From a bacterium D16-50 (GTDB taxonomy: Bacteria; Bacillota; Clostridia; Lachnospirales; Lachnospiraceae), in NCBI GenBank assembly GCA_003612485.1, contig RAZA01000004.1:1-64000 (forward strand): a stretch of DNA of 64,000 bases, given 5' to 3'. Made by a program: the position numbers and the translations under genes. The notes beneath the pieces were generated by a model. It was not told where the DNA came from, ran no database searches, and saw only the letters and a list, made by a program, of their open reading frames with translations. Shown here piece by piece: positions 47,374 to 55,606 of the stretch (the stretch's first letter is position 1; each line of letters begins with the position of its first letter).

Positions 47374-49071
47374 ATGAAGAGAGCCAGTGGGATTTTGCTT
47401 CCCGTGGCAAGCCTGCCGTCGAATTACGGCATCGGCTGTTTTTCCAAAGAGGCGTATGACTTTATCGACAGGCTGCGGGAGGCGGGGCAGAGCTACTGGC
47501 AGATTCTGCCCCTTTCCCCCACAAGCTACGGGGACTCTCCCTACCAGTCCTTTTCCTCCTTTGCAGGGAATCCATATTTTATCGATCTGGATACGCTGGT
47601 GGAGGAGGGCGTGCTTACGAGAGAGGAATGCGACGCCTGCGATTTTGGAGATGACCCAAGGCTTGCCGATTACGGGAAGATTTACCGGGAGCGTTTCGAT
47701 TTGCTGCGCATCGCCTATGGGCGCAGCGATATATCCCATAATTCGGATTTTGTGCGTTTTGTGCAGGAGAATGGGTACTGGCTGGAGGATTATGCCCTTT
47801 TCATGGCCGTGAAGCTTCGGTTTGACGGGGCCGCGTGGTGCGAATGGGCGGAGGATATCAGAAAGCGCTGGTCCTATGCATTGGACTATTATAGAAGGGA
47901 ATGCTATTTTGACATAGAATTTTATAAGTACATTCAATTTCAGTTCCATGTGCAGTGGGAGAAGCTGAAAGCCTATGCAAATGAGAGCGGAATAGAGATT
48001 ATCGGAGATATTCCCATCTATGTGGCTTTTGACTCGGCGGACGCGTGGGCGCATCCTGAAATGTTCCAGTTTGACGACCAGTTTCAGCCTCTGGCGGTGG
48101 CTGGCTGCCCTCCTGATGCCTTTGCTAAGACGGGGCAGCTTTGGGGCAATCCCCTTTATAAGTGGGACTATCATAGACAGACTGGGTATCAGTGGTGGTG
48201 CCAGAGACTGGACTATTGCTTTAAGCTGTATGATGTGGTGCGGATTGATCATTTCCGAGGCTTTGACGAATATTACAGCATACCTTTTGGGGCAGAGACG
48301 GCGGAGAACGGCCATTGGGAGAAAGGGCCCGGCATGGATTTGTTCAGGGCGCTGAACAACAGACTTGGGGAGAAGCAGATCATCGCTGAGGATCTGGGCT
48401 TCCTGACCCCCTCCGTGATGAAGCTTTTGAAGGACAGCGGGTATCCTGGCATGAAGGTGCTGGAATTCGCCTTCGACCCCAGAGAGGAGACGGACTATCT
48501 GCCCCATAGCTACGACAAGAACTGCGTGGTATATACGGGGACTCACGACAATGAGACTCTGGTACAGTGGTACAAAGGGCTGGATCAGGAGAGCAAAGCT
48601 TTTGCGGCAGAATACATGGACAATGCCCATAGGCCGGATGAGGAGAAGTATTGGGATTTCATAAGGCTGGCCATGATGAGCACCGCAAATACCTGCGTCA
48701 CTCCGCTGCAGGATTATCTGGGGCTGGACGCGGAGGCCAGGATCAACAAGCCTTCCACTTTGGGCGGAAACTGGGAATGGCGCATGGATAAGGATATGTT
48801 CACGGACGAGATGGTGCAAAAGATTTATGGGCTGACAAAGCTTTCCTGCAGACTCTCCGAGGAAAAGGCAAAGGAAGAGCAGGAGAAGCTGGAGGAGCGC
48901 AAGCGTCAGGAGGCTCGGAAGAAGGAAGCGGAGGAAGAGAAGAAACGGGAGGAGCGCAAGCGTCAGGAGGCTCGAAAGAAGGCGGCGGAGGAAGCGGAAA
49001 ACCGCAAGGGCCAAAAGGCCCAGAAGAAGGAAGCGGAGGAAGCAGAAAACCGCAAAGACCAGAAGGCTTAG
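47374..49071 (+). CDS. malQ: 4-alpha-glucanotransferase (amylomaltase)
   Basis: A 565-residue GH77 enzyme. Hallmarks are ASGILLPVASLPSNYGIGCF, GDSPYQSFSSFAGNPYF, the nucleophile Asp292 in VVRIDHFRGFDEY, the acid/base Glu339 in IIAEDLGFLTP and Asp392 in YTGTHDNETLVQWY. It transfers maltodextrin chains between glucans, releasing glucose. The catalytic part is complete by about residue 490. Then comes a Lys/Glu/Arg-rich helical tail (about 492-565) built on a DNA repeat. It ends at TAG 49069, but the same frame continues without another stop to TGA 49147, with similar tail sequence. The tail's role is unknown; it resembles charged single helices. Confidence 0.93.
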   Translation: MKRASGILLPVASLPSNYGIGCFSKEAYDFIDRLREAGQSYWQILPLSPTSYGDSPYQSFSSFAGNPYFIDLDTLVEEGVLTREECDACDFGDDPRLADYGKIYRERFDLLRIAYGRSDISHNSDFVRFVQENGYWLEDYALFMAVKLRFDGAAWCEWAEDIRKRWSYALDYYRRECYFDIEFYKYIQFQFHVQWEKLKAYANESGIEIIGDIPIYVAFDSADAWAHPEMFQFDDQFQPLAVAGCPPDAFAKTGQLWGNPLYKWDYHRQTGYQWWCQRLDYCFKLYDVVRIDHFRGFDEYYSIPFGAETAENGHWEKGPGMDLFRALNNRLGEKQIIAEDLGFLTPSVMKLLKDSGYPGMKVLEFAFDPREETDYLPHSYDKNCVVYTGTHDNETLVQWYKGLDQESKAFAAEYMDNAHRPDEEKYWDFIRLAMMSTANTCVTPLQDYLGLDAEARINKPSTLGGNWEWRMDKDMFTDEMVQKIYGLTKLSCRLSEEKAKEEQEKLEERKRQEARKKEAEEEKKREERKRQEARKKAAEEAENRKGQKAQKKEAEEAENRKDQKA

Positions 49072-49149
49072 AAGAAGCCAGAAGAGGAAGCGGAAAAAGC
49101 AGAGAACCGCAAAGACCGCAAGGGCCAGAAGGCCCATGAGGGAGGCTGA
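48892..49149 (+). repeat. Repeat-built charged tail of malQ, extending past the stop codon
   Basis: Two 57-bp units (48892-48948 and 48949-49005) encode EERKRQEARKK-type blocks of 19 residues. Related shorter blocks (AEEAENRKGQKAQKKE and AEEAENRKDQKA) follow. After the TAG at 49069 the frame continues KKPEEEAEKAENRKDRKGQ and KAHEGG to TGA 49147. At the stop, the parallel block has CAG (QKAQKK), so one C-to-T change explains the TAG. Confidence 0.85.
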
Positions 49150-49157
49150 GAAAGAAA

Positions 49158-49598
49158 ATGGCCATAAGGAAGGCTGAGAAGGGCGATATAGAAAGCGTGG
49201 TGAGCCTTGGGGTTTTGCTGTGGGGCGATCATGGGAAGGAAGATTTGCGCAGGGAGTTTTCCAGACTTATTGCCAGTGACGATGGATGCATCTTTGTAAT
49301 GTTCGAGGGGGAGGCTCCCGTAGGATTCGCCCAGTGTCAGCTGAGGCATGACTATGTGGAGGGAACGGAAAGCAGTCCCGTGGGATACTTGGAGGGCATC
49401 TTTGTAAAAGAGGAGGTTCGCCGCAAGGGCTATGGGGGCGAGCTGCTGAGAGTGTGTGAGAAATGGGCCGGCGAGAAGGGCTGCACGGAATTTGCCAGCG
49501 ATTGTGAATTTGGCAATGAGGACAGCTTTAACTTTCACATGGCCATGGGATTTGCAGAGGCCAACAGGGTGATCTGTTTCTCCAAAGAACTGCATTGA
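49158..49598 (+). CDS. AAC(6')-like aminoglycoside N-acetyltransferase (GNAT)
   Basis: A 146-residue GNAT protein whose wording follows the aminoglycoside 6'-N-acetyltransferase type I family closely: VVSLGVLLWGDH near the start, LRHDYVEGTESSPVGYLEGI with FVKEEVRRKGYGGELL (acetyl-CoA loop), and CTEFASDCEFGNEDSFNFHM leading to MGFAEANRVICFSKEL. Chromosomal AAC(6')-I enzymes have the same DYVxGTxxSPVxxLEGIFV and ASDxxxxNxxSxxxH blocks. It may give aminoglycoside resistance or have another native amine substrate; anaerobes take up aminoglycosides poorly, so the native role may differ. It starts eight bases after the read-through end of malQ and lies inside the glycogen locus, an unusual place. 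Confidence 0.85.
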   Translation: MAIRKAEKGDIESVVSLGVLLWGDHGKEDLRREFSRLIASDDGCIFVMFEGEAPVGFAQCQLRHDYVEGTESSPVGYLEGIFVKEEVRRKGYGGELLRVCEKWAGEKGCTEFASDCEFGNEDSFNFHMAMGFAEANRVICFSKELH

Positions 49599-49684
49599 AA
49601 AAACAGCATTGGGGGCAGAAGAGGCTTCGGAAAGACTAAAAAGAATTGGAAAGCGAAAGGTTTCGGTAGACAGGGGGGGAGTAT

Positions 49685-51628
49685 ATGAAGTTTATCTATG
49701 GAAAGCAAGACTGGAAGACCTTTGAGCGGGGGGAGGAAAACTGCTATCTGATGACCAACGGGCTGGGAGGATTTTCCTCGCTGACCATGACGGGCTCCTG
49801 CGGGAGGAACAATCACGCTGTGCTGATGGCTTGTGTGCATTCCCCCAACCACCGTTACAACATGATTCATAGGCTGGAGGAGACTCTGCAGGTAGGAAAC
49901 GAAATAGAATACATATCCAGTCAGGATTATGTAAAGCATGAAAATAGGGAGGAGGGCTGGCTGAGCCAGACCTGCTTCACCTTCGAGGATTATCCCAGAT
50001 GGACTTATCTGGTGAAGGGCGTTGAGGTGGTGAGAACCATTGCGCTGATGCAGGGGCAGAACACCGTGGGAATCTTCTATGAGATAAGAAACAGCTCAGG
50101 GGAGGACGCGGCGCTCACGGTGCGGCCTCACCTGCAGTTCGTGCCCAAGGGAGCGCTGCTTTCCGAGGATCAGGAGTTTGTGGTGGAGGACGGAAAGATT
50201 AGCTCAGGGGGACAGACCCTGCGTTTTGCCACAAACGGAGAGTTTCAGGAACAGCCGCTGACTTTTCACGACGGTCTGTATTATGCTTATGATGCCTGTG
50301 ACGGAAGAAGAGAGCGGGGGCGCACGGCGGTAAACCATAGTATTTCCGTCAGGATTCCTGCAGGGGAGACGGCACAGCTATGGATGGTTTATGGTATGAC
50401 CCAGAAGCTTCCTTCTATGGAGGAGATCCTGCAAGGCGTGAGGGAGTACCGCAGGGGGCTGGGAGAATGCGCAGGGTTTCGGAATGAGACGGCCAAGGCT
50501 CTGGCGCTTGCCGCCAACCAGTTCGTCTCTTACCGGGCCTCCACGGCCAAACAAACGATTCTGGCAGGCTTTCCCTTTTTTGAGGACTGGGGCAGGGACA
50601 CCATGATCGCTCTGGTGGGATGCTGTCTTTCCACAGGGCAGCTGGACACCGCGGAGAATATTCTCAGAACCTTCATGCTGTACTGCAAAAAGGGGCTGAT
50701 GCCGAATCTGTTTCCGGAAGGCGGCGAGGCTCCCGGCTATAATACGGTAGACGCCTCACTGCTGTTCATTCTGGCCGTCTATGAATATTATAGGCGGACG
50801 CAGGATGTGGTCTTCGTGAAAAGCGCATGGCAGACCATGGCGGAGATTGTGGACTGGTATAGAAACGGAACGGACTTTGGCATCCGGATGGACGAGGACG
50901 GACTGATCATGGCAGGAGAAAAGCTGGATCAGGTGACATGGATGGATGTGCGGGTGGGAGAGATCCTGCCTACGCCCAGACATGGCAAGCCCGTGGAAAT
51001 CAATGCCTATTGGTACAATGCTCTGTGCATCATGGAGGAATTCCGGAAATTCTGTCCCGAGGGGTCCAAGGAGTACGGGAGGCTGGCGGAGCAGGTGAAG
51101 GAGAGCTTCTGCAGGCAGTTTTGGAATCAGGAAGCAGGCTGCCTGAAGGATCTGGTTTCCGGCACCAGAGCCGATCTGCAGATTCGCTGTAATCAAATAT
51201 GGGCTGTGTCGCTGCCCTTTTCCGTGCTCTCCCCGGAGCAGGAGAAAAAGGTGGTGGAGGTGGTTTTCCGCAAGCTGTACACACCTTACGGCCTAAGGAC
51301 ATTGGATCCGGCGGACGAGGAGTTCCGGCCCTATTACGGGGGCGAGCAGCTGGACAGGGATCTGGCCTATCATCAGGGAACGGTGTGGGTATTCCCTCTG
51401 GGGGGATATTATCTGGCATACCTGAAGGTGAACGGTTACTCAGAGGAGTCGAAGGCCTATGTGGAGGCGCAGCTGGAGAGCATGGCGGCGGCTCTGCGGG
51501 AGGGCTGTATCGGCCAGCTGCCGGAGATCTATGACGGAGGAAATCCGGTTTCCTCCAAGGGATGCTTTGCGCAGGCCTGGAGCGTGGGGGAGATCCTGCG
51601 GGTGTATGACGCGCTGGAACGAGGATGA
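49685..51628 (+). CDS. Glycogen debranching enzyme (amylo-alpha-1,6-glucosidase, GH133)
   Basis: A 647-residue protein of the bacterial GDE family. The N-terminal domain shows CYLMTNGLGGFSSLTMTGSC and NHAVLMACVHSPNHRYN. The (alpha/alpha)6 catalytic part includes FPFFEDWGRDTMIALVGCCL, GLMPNLFPEGGEAPGYNTVD with the catalytic acidic residues nearby, WMDVRVGEILPTPRHGKPVE and YHQGTVWVFPLGGYYLAYLK. It removes the 1,6-linked glucose stubs of limit dextrins. There is no signal peptide, so it acts on glycogen or imported dextrins in the cell. The ATG at 49685 follows a GGGGGGAG. With pullulanase and amylomaltase it covers debranching twice, possibly for stored and imported glucans. Confidence 0.92.
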   Translation: MKFIYGKQDWKTFERGEENCYLMTNGLGGFSSLTMTGSCGRNNHAVLMACVHSPNHRYNMIHRLEETLQVGNEIEYISSQDYVKHENREEGWLSQTCFTFEDYPRWTYLVKGVEVVRTIALMQGQNTVGIFYEIRNSSGEDAALTVRPHLQFVPKGALLSEDQEFVVEDGKISSGGQTLRFATNGEFQEQPLTFHDGLYYAYDACDGRRERGRTAVNHSISVRIPAGETAQLWMVYGMTQKLPSMEEILQGVREYRRGLGECAGFRNETAKALALAANQFVSYRASTAKQTILAGFPFFEDWGRDTMIALVGCCLSTGQLDTAENILRTFMLYCKKGLMPNLFPEGGEAPGYNTVDASLLFILAVYEYYRRTQDVVFVKSAWQTMAEIVDWYRNGTDFGIRMDEDGLIMAGEKLDQVTWMDVRVGEILPTPRHGKPVEINAYWYNALCIMEEFRKFCPEGSKEYGRLAEQVKESFCRQFWNQEAGCLKDLVSGTRADLQIRCNQIWAVSLPFSVLSPEQEKKVVEVVFRKLYTPYGLRTLDPADEEFRPYYGGEQLDRDLAYHQGTVWVFPLGGYYLAYLKVNGYSEESKAYVEAQLESMAAALREGCIGQLPEIYDGGNPVSSKGCFAQAWSVGEILRVYDALERG

Positions 51629-51633
51629 ACCAC

Positions 51634-51759
51634 GGCTTGCACGAAGGGCAAAACAAGTTTGAAGCGAAGCGCTGCGGCTTGCACGAAGGGCAAAACAGTC
51701 TTGCGGCGAAGCGCTGTAGCTTGCACGAAGGGCAAAACAAGCTTGCGGCAAGGCGCCGC
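51634..51759 (+). repeat. 42-bp tandem repeat, three copies
   Basis: Units at 51634-51675, 51676-51717 and 51718-51759, each starting (G/A)GCTTGCACGAAGGGCAAAA and ending with a GCGAAGCGCTG-like part. They begin five bases after the debranching-enzyme stop codon. The unit length is divisible by three, and the minus strand reads FCPSCK-containing blocks, but no gene is claimed. Confidence 0.92.
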
Positions 51760-51785
51760 GGACATACACAGCGGCGCAGAGCCTT
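51750..51785 (+). terminator. Possible terminator after the 42-bp repeats
   Basis: AAGGC and GCCGC (51750-51759) pair with GCGGC (51771-51775) and GCCTT (51781-51785) with a bulge, and TGTCTTGTT follows. The U-run is weak. Confidence 0.45.
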
Positions 51786-51806
51786 GTCTTGTTAGGGGGA
51801 GAAGGG

Positions 51807-52559
51807 ATGTACGAGAACTATATTTTTGATTTTTACGGTACTCTTGCAGACATACGAACCAATGAGGACAGCCCTTATCTATGGGAGAAGATGAGCCAGA
51901 TCTATTCGGCTCTGGGAGCGGCCTACGAGCCGGAGGAGCTGAGGCGCGAGTTCCGCAGTCTGGAGGAGCAGGAAAAGGGACGGCTGGGCATGGAGGATGC
52001 GGAACCGGATCTCACAAAGGTCTTTTCCATGCTTTACGAAAGGAAGGGGACCTGCTGCGAAGCGCTTCAGGCCAAGATGACTGCAGTCACCTTTCGGGCG
52101 CTGTCACGGGAATATATCCGTGTCTACGACGGGGTGGAGGACCTGCTGGGAGAGCTGAGGAGACGGGGAAAGGGCGTATATCTGCTCTCCAACGCCCAGA
52201 GGGATTTTACGAGACCTGAGATCGGGATGCTGGGGCTGACGGATTACTTTGACGGCATCTTCATTTCCTCGGAGCAAAATTGTAAGAAGCCCTCCCCGGT
52301 GTTTTTCCAGAGGCTGCTGGAGCGTTTCGGCCTGCGCCCGGCGGAGTGCATCATGATAGGAAATGACGAGTCGGCGGATATCGCCGGGGCCAAGCAGGCG
52401 GGGATGGACTCGCTCTACATCCACACGGCTATTTCCCCTAAGGAATTCGGAAAGGTGGAGGCTACCTTCCGGGTCATGGACGGGGATTTCCGGAAGGTGA
52501 AGGCGCTGCTCCTTGAAGAACCCGGATGCGGGGAAGCCGACATGGGGCTGGGGAAATGA
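51807..52559 (+). CDS. HAD-family hydrolase (haloacid dehalogenase-like, subfamily IA)
   Basis: A 250-residue HAD protein with an alpha-helical cap. Motif I is IFDFYGTL, with Tyr where phosphatases have the second Asp (DxDGT); this DxYGT form is found in the dehalogenase-like branch. Motif II is YLLSNAQRD, motif III the Lys in ISSEQNCKKPSPVFF, and motif IV GNDESADIAGAKQAG. The missing general-acid Asp argues against a classic phosphatase, although some members still have weak activity. Its place between glycogen debranching and alpha-glucosidase genes suggests sugar-phosphate housekeeping, but this is a guess. GGGGGAGAAGGG precedes ATG 51807. Confidence 0.88.
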   Translation: MYENYIFDFYGTLADIRTNEDSPYLWEKMSQIYSALGAAYEPEELRREFRSLEEQEKGRLGMEDAEPDLTKVFSMLYERKGTCCEALQAKMTAVTFRALSREYIRVYDGVEDLLGELRRRGKGVYLLSNAQRDFTRPEIGMLGLTDYFDGIFISSEQNCKKPSPVFFQRLLERFGLRPAECIMIGNDESADIAGAKQAGMDSLYIHTAISPKEFGKVEATFRVMDGDFRKVKALLLEEPGCGEADMGLGK

Positions 52560-52641
52560 TGCCGCGGTGGGGGCAGAGCTTTCCATATATCTTATGAGAG
52601 AACAGAGACGGGAATCAAATGGCAATACTGGAGGAGGCAAT

Positions 52642-54942
52642 ATGGCGAAGCTGGGCAAGCTGAATAAGTATGGGCAGGAAGGCCAAAAGATAATACTGGA
52701 ATTTGAGCAAGGCAGGGCGCAGATAGAGGTTCTGACTCCCTATATCGTCAATGTGTTTTATGATCCTGAGAAAGAGAGGGTTCCCTCAAAAGCCATTGAG
52801 GGTTCCAAGTCGGTTTCGGTGAATCTGGCGCTGGAGGAAAAAAAGGACGGTCTCTGGATTCATACGGGGCAGGTGTCCGTGAGGGTATGCGACGATTTCT
52901 ATGTGGATTTTTTTGACAAGGACGGCAGAGAAGTCTGTCTGGATTATAGAGGGGAGAGAAGGCCTCTGGAGAGGGTCAGCTCCAGCCTGCTTGAGCAGGA
53001 GGGACATTCTGCCGCTGCTTCCGTGCAGCAGTGTAAAATACAGGCGGTGAAACAGCTGAAGCCGTCCCTGCATTTCTACGGACTCGGAGACAAGACGGGC
53101 TTTCTGGACAAGAGACATTATGACTATGAGATGTGGAATACGGACAATCCGGCGCCTCAGGTGGACTGCTTCAAGGCGCTGTACAAATCCATTCCCTTTT
53201 TCATGGCCCTTGACGATACCCATGTCTATGGACTTTTCTTTGACAATACCTTCAAAGGGTATTTCAACATGGGGCAGGAGTCGGAGGAGTACTATTGGTT
53301 CGGCGCCGAAGGGGGCAGCCTTGATTACTATTACATTGCCGGGGACTCCATGCCGGAGGTGCTTTCCGGCTATACCTATTTGACGGGGACTGCTCCGCTG
53401 CCTCAGAAATGGACGCTGGGCTATCATCAGTGCAGGTGGGGCTATGTGACGCAGGAGGATGTGGAGGAAATCGCCCGAAACATGCGGGAAAACGATATTC
53501 CCTGCGATGTGATTCATTTTGATATAGACTATATGCAGGATTACAAGGTGTTTACCTGGAATCAGGAGCGCTACCATAACGACCCCGACAGCTTTTTGGA
53601 CAGACTTTTTCGGGACGGCTTCAAGACAGTGGTGATCAATGATCCCGGCGTGAAGCAGGAGGAGGGCTATCCGATATACGACGAAGGCGTCAAGGAGGGA
53701 TATTTTGCCAAGACCCCGGAGGGAGAGGTGTATATCAATGCGGTATGGCCCGGAGCCGCTGCTTTTCCCGACTTCGGCAATCCAAAGGTGAGGCGCTGGT
53801 GGGGCAGGAACCAGAAGTTTCTGCTGGACCGGGGCGTGCGGGGGATCTGGAACGATATGAACGAGCCCGCCAGTTTCAATGGCCCTCTGCCACAGGATGT
53901 TGTATTTATGGACGGGGACAGGGAGAGCACCCACGGGGAGCTGCACAATGTGTACGGCCATTTCATGGCCAAGGCCGCTTATGAGGGCCTGAAGGAGTTT
54001 GACGGCAGGCGGCCCTTTGTGATTACCAGAGCTTGTTATGCAGGGAGCCAGAAATACTCCACCGCATGGACGGGGGACAACTGCAGCATATGGGCCCATC
54101 TTCAGATGGCAATTCCTCAGCTCTGCAATCTTGGACTGTCCGGCATGCCCTTTGTGGGGACAGACATAGGGGGCTTCGGAGCGGACACCACGCCGGAGCT
54201 GCTGGCCAGATGGGTACAAGTGGGATGCTTTTCGCCGCTGTTTCGCAACCATTCCGCCCTTGGCACCAGAAAGCAGGAGCCATGGCAGTTCGGCAAGGAG
54301 GTGCTGGACATCTATCGGAAGTATGTAAAGCTGCGGTATAGGCTGATTCCCTATTTCTATGATCTGTTCTATGAGGAGGAGCGCACCGGCGCGCCCATTA
54401 TGCGCCCGCTGGTATTCCAGTATGAGAAGGACCGGACGGCCAGAACCTGCAATGATGAGTTTCTTGTGGGTGGAAATATCCTTGTTGCGCCGGTGGTGCA
54501 GCCGGGGACGGACAAGAAGATGGTGTACCTGCCGGAGGGAGTCTGGTACGACTACTGGACCGGCGCAAGACTGACCGGCCCTGCATGGTTCGTGAAGGAT
54601 GCGCCGCTGGACACATGCCCCGTCTATGTGAAGGGGGGAAGTATCATTCCCGTGATGGAGCCTCAGTCCTATGTGGGGGAGAAGCCCTTGGAGGAGCTGA
54701 TGCTGGAGGTATATCCCGGAGAAGGGAGCTACGACCATTATCTGGACAATGGGGAGGACTTTGCCTATCGGGAAGGCAAGTACCATCAGTATCACTTTGA
54801 GGTCACGGAGGAAGGGCATGTGACCGGTGAGGTGGTCCATGCCGGCTATGGGGAGCCTTATAAAAGGATACTGGTTTGCAGACGCGGCGGCAGGGGACCG
54901 GAAGGGGCGCCTTGGGAGGAACTTGCGGCGGGTTGTTTTTAA
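52642..54942 (+). CDS. Alpha-glucosidase, glycoside hydrolase family 31
   Basis: A 766-residue GH31 enzyme. The N-terminal beta domain runs to about 250, and LTGTAPLPQKWTLGYHQCRW marks the start of the barrel. GIWNDMNEPASF contains the nucleophile Asp405 and AWTGDNCSIWAHLQ the acid/base Asp479. GTDIGGFGADTTPELLARWV and the end region (WTGARLTGPAW, CPVYVKGGSIIPVM) complete the family pattern. It cleaves terminal alpha-linked glucose from maltose or dextrins; alpha-1,4 versus alpha-1,6 preference is not readable. ATG 52642, just after GGAGGC, fixes the start; the frame runs further upstream but overlaps the HAD gene. It ends the alpha-glucan locus and converges with an ABC operon after only seven bases. 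Confidence 0.93.
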   Translation: MAKLGKLNKYGQEGQKIILEFEQGRAQIEVLTPYIVNVFYDPEKERVPSKAIEGSKSVSVNLALEEKKDGLWIHTGQVSVRVCDDFYVDFFDKDGREVCLDYRGERRPLERVSSSLLEQEGHSAAASVQQCKIQAVKQLKPSLHFYGLGDKTGFLDKRHYDYEMWNTDNPAPQVDCFKALYKSIPFFMALDDTHVYGLFFDNTFKGYFNMGQESEEYYWFGAEGGSLDYYYIAGDSMPEVLSGYTYLTGTAPLPQKWTLGYHQCRWGYVTQEDVEEIARNMRENDIPCDVIHFDIDYMQDYKVFTWNQERYHNDPDSFLDRLFRDGFKTVVINDPGVKQEEGYPIYDEGVKEGYFAKTPEGEVYINAVWPGAAAFPDFGNPKVRRWWGRNQKFLLDRGVRGIWNDMNEPASFNGPLPQDVVFMDGDRESTHGELHNVYGHFMAKAAYEGLKEFDGRRPFVITRACYAGSQKYSTAWTGDNCSIWAHLQMAIPQLCNLGLSGMPFVGTDIGGFGADTTPELLARWVQVGCFSPLFRNHSALGTRKQEPWQFGKEVLDIYRKYVKLRYRLIPYFYDLFYEEERTGAPIMRPLVFQYEKDRTARTCNDEFLVGGNILVAPVVQPGTDKKMVYLPEGVWYDYWTGARLTGPAWFVKDAPLDTCPVYVKGGSIIPVMEPQSYVGEKPLEELMLEVYPGEGSYDHYLDNGEDFAYREGKYHQYHFEVTEEGHVTGEVVHAGYGEPYKRILVCRRGGRGPEGAPWEELAAGCF

Positions 54943-54949
54943 ACCCGCC

Positions 54950-55606
54950 TTAGAAATCCCGCCGGGAATACGTTTTTATGGACAATAGACAGGATATTGC
55001 CAGAATCCCAGCGCCCAACCCTATTATCATGGAGACCGCTGTCAGGAGATGGTCCGAAGCATAGCTCAGGAGATTTGTGAGGAATCCTTCGGTGTAAATA
55101 TCGTATTCCAGAACTATGATGTATATCAGGGTGGTCAGGGCGGCAGGGATATAAAATCCCCATATTTTACCTTTTTGATATCCCAGCTTGAAAAGGACGG
55201 GATACATGGAGAGGCTCAATAGGGCATAGAAGAGGAAGCCGGAGGAGAGCAGGACCATACACCACTTAAGGTCCGGATACCATTTTGACAGGGCAAATAG
55301 GTTTGCCAGAGGCATCAGGGCCAGTCCTGCCAGTTCGCCTGCCGCAAATAGAGTGAGGGACAAGAGGTATCTGCCTAGAACCACTTGACTTCTTTTTATG
55401 GGCAGTGTCAGATAGAATCTGTTCAGATCCCCTTTTTCCTCCACATAAAAGGAATTGATGGAGAAGGAAAAGAGCAGGAAGACTGCCAAGGGGATCAGAC
55501 AGACGGGAGAAACCCATCCTATCAGAAGGAGATAGATGGGGATAATCAGAAGTCTCACATGATAACATTTCATCGCATGCCAGTCTAATTTCATTATATC
55601 ATACAT
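54950..55606 (-). CDS. ABC-2-type transporter permease
   Basis: A 218-residue membrane protein with about six segments (VRLLIIPIYLLLIGWVSPVC, PLAVFLLFSFSINSFYVEEK, LSLTLFAAGELAGLALMPLA and others). The cytoplasmic loop EEKGDLNRFYLTLPIKRSQV is the conserved ABC-2 element between TM2 and TM3. It overlaps the upstream ATPase gene by eight bases, so the two are coupled. The start at 55606 follows AAAGGA. It forms an ABC transporter with that ATPase, controlled by the GntR-family gene at the head of the operon. Such YtrA-type units often answer to cell-envelope antibiotics or bacteriocins. Confidence 0.85.
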   Translation of the reverse strand: MYDIMKLDWHAMKCYHVRLLIIPIYLLLIGWVSPVCLIPLAVFLLFSFSINSFYVEEKGDLNRFYLTLPIKRSQVVLGRYLLSLTLFAAGELAGLALMPLANLFALSKWYPDLKWCMVLLSSGFLFYALLSLSMYPVLFKLGYQKGKIWGFYIPAALTTLIYIIVLEYDIYTEGFLTNLLSYASDHLLTAVSMIIGLGAGILAISCLLSIKTYSRRDF

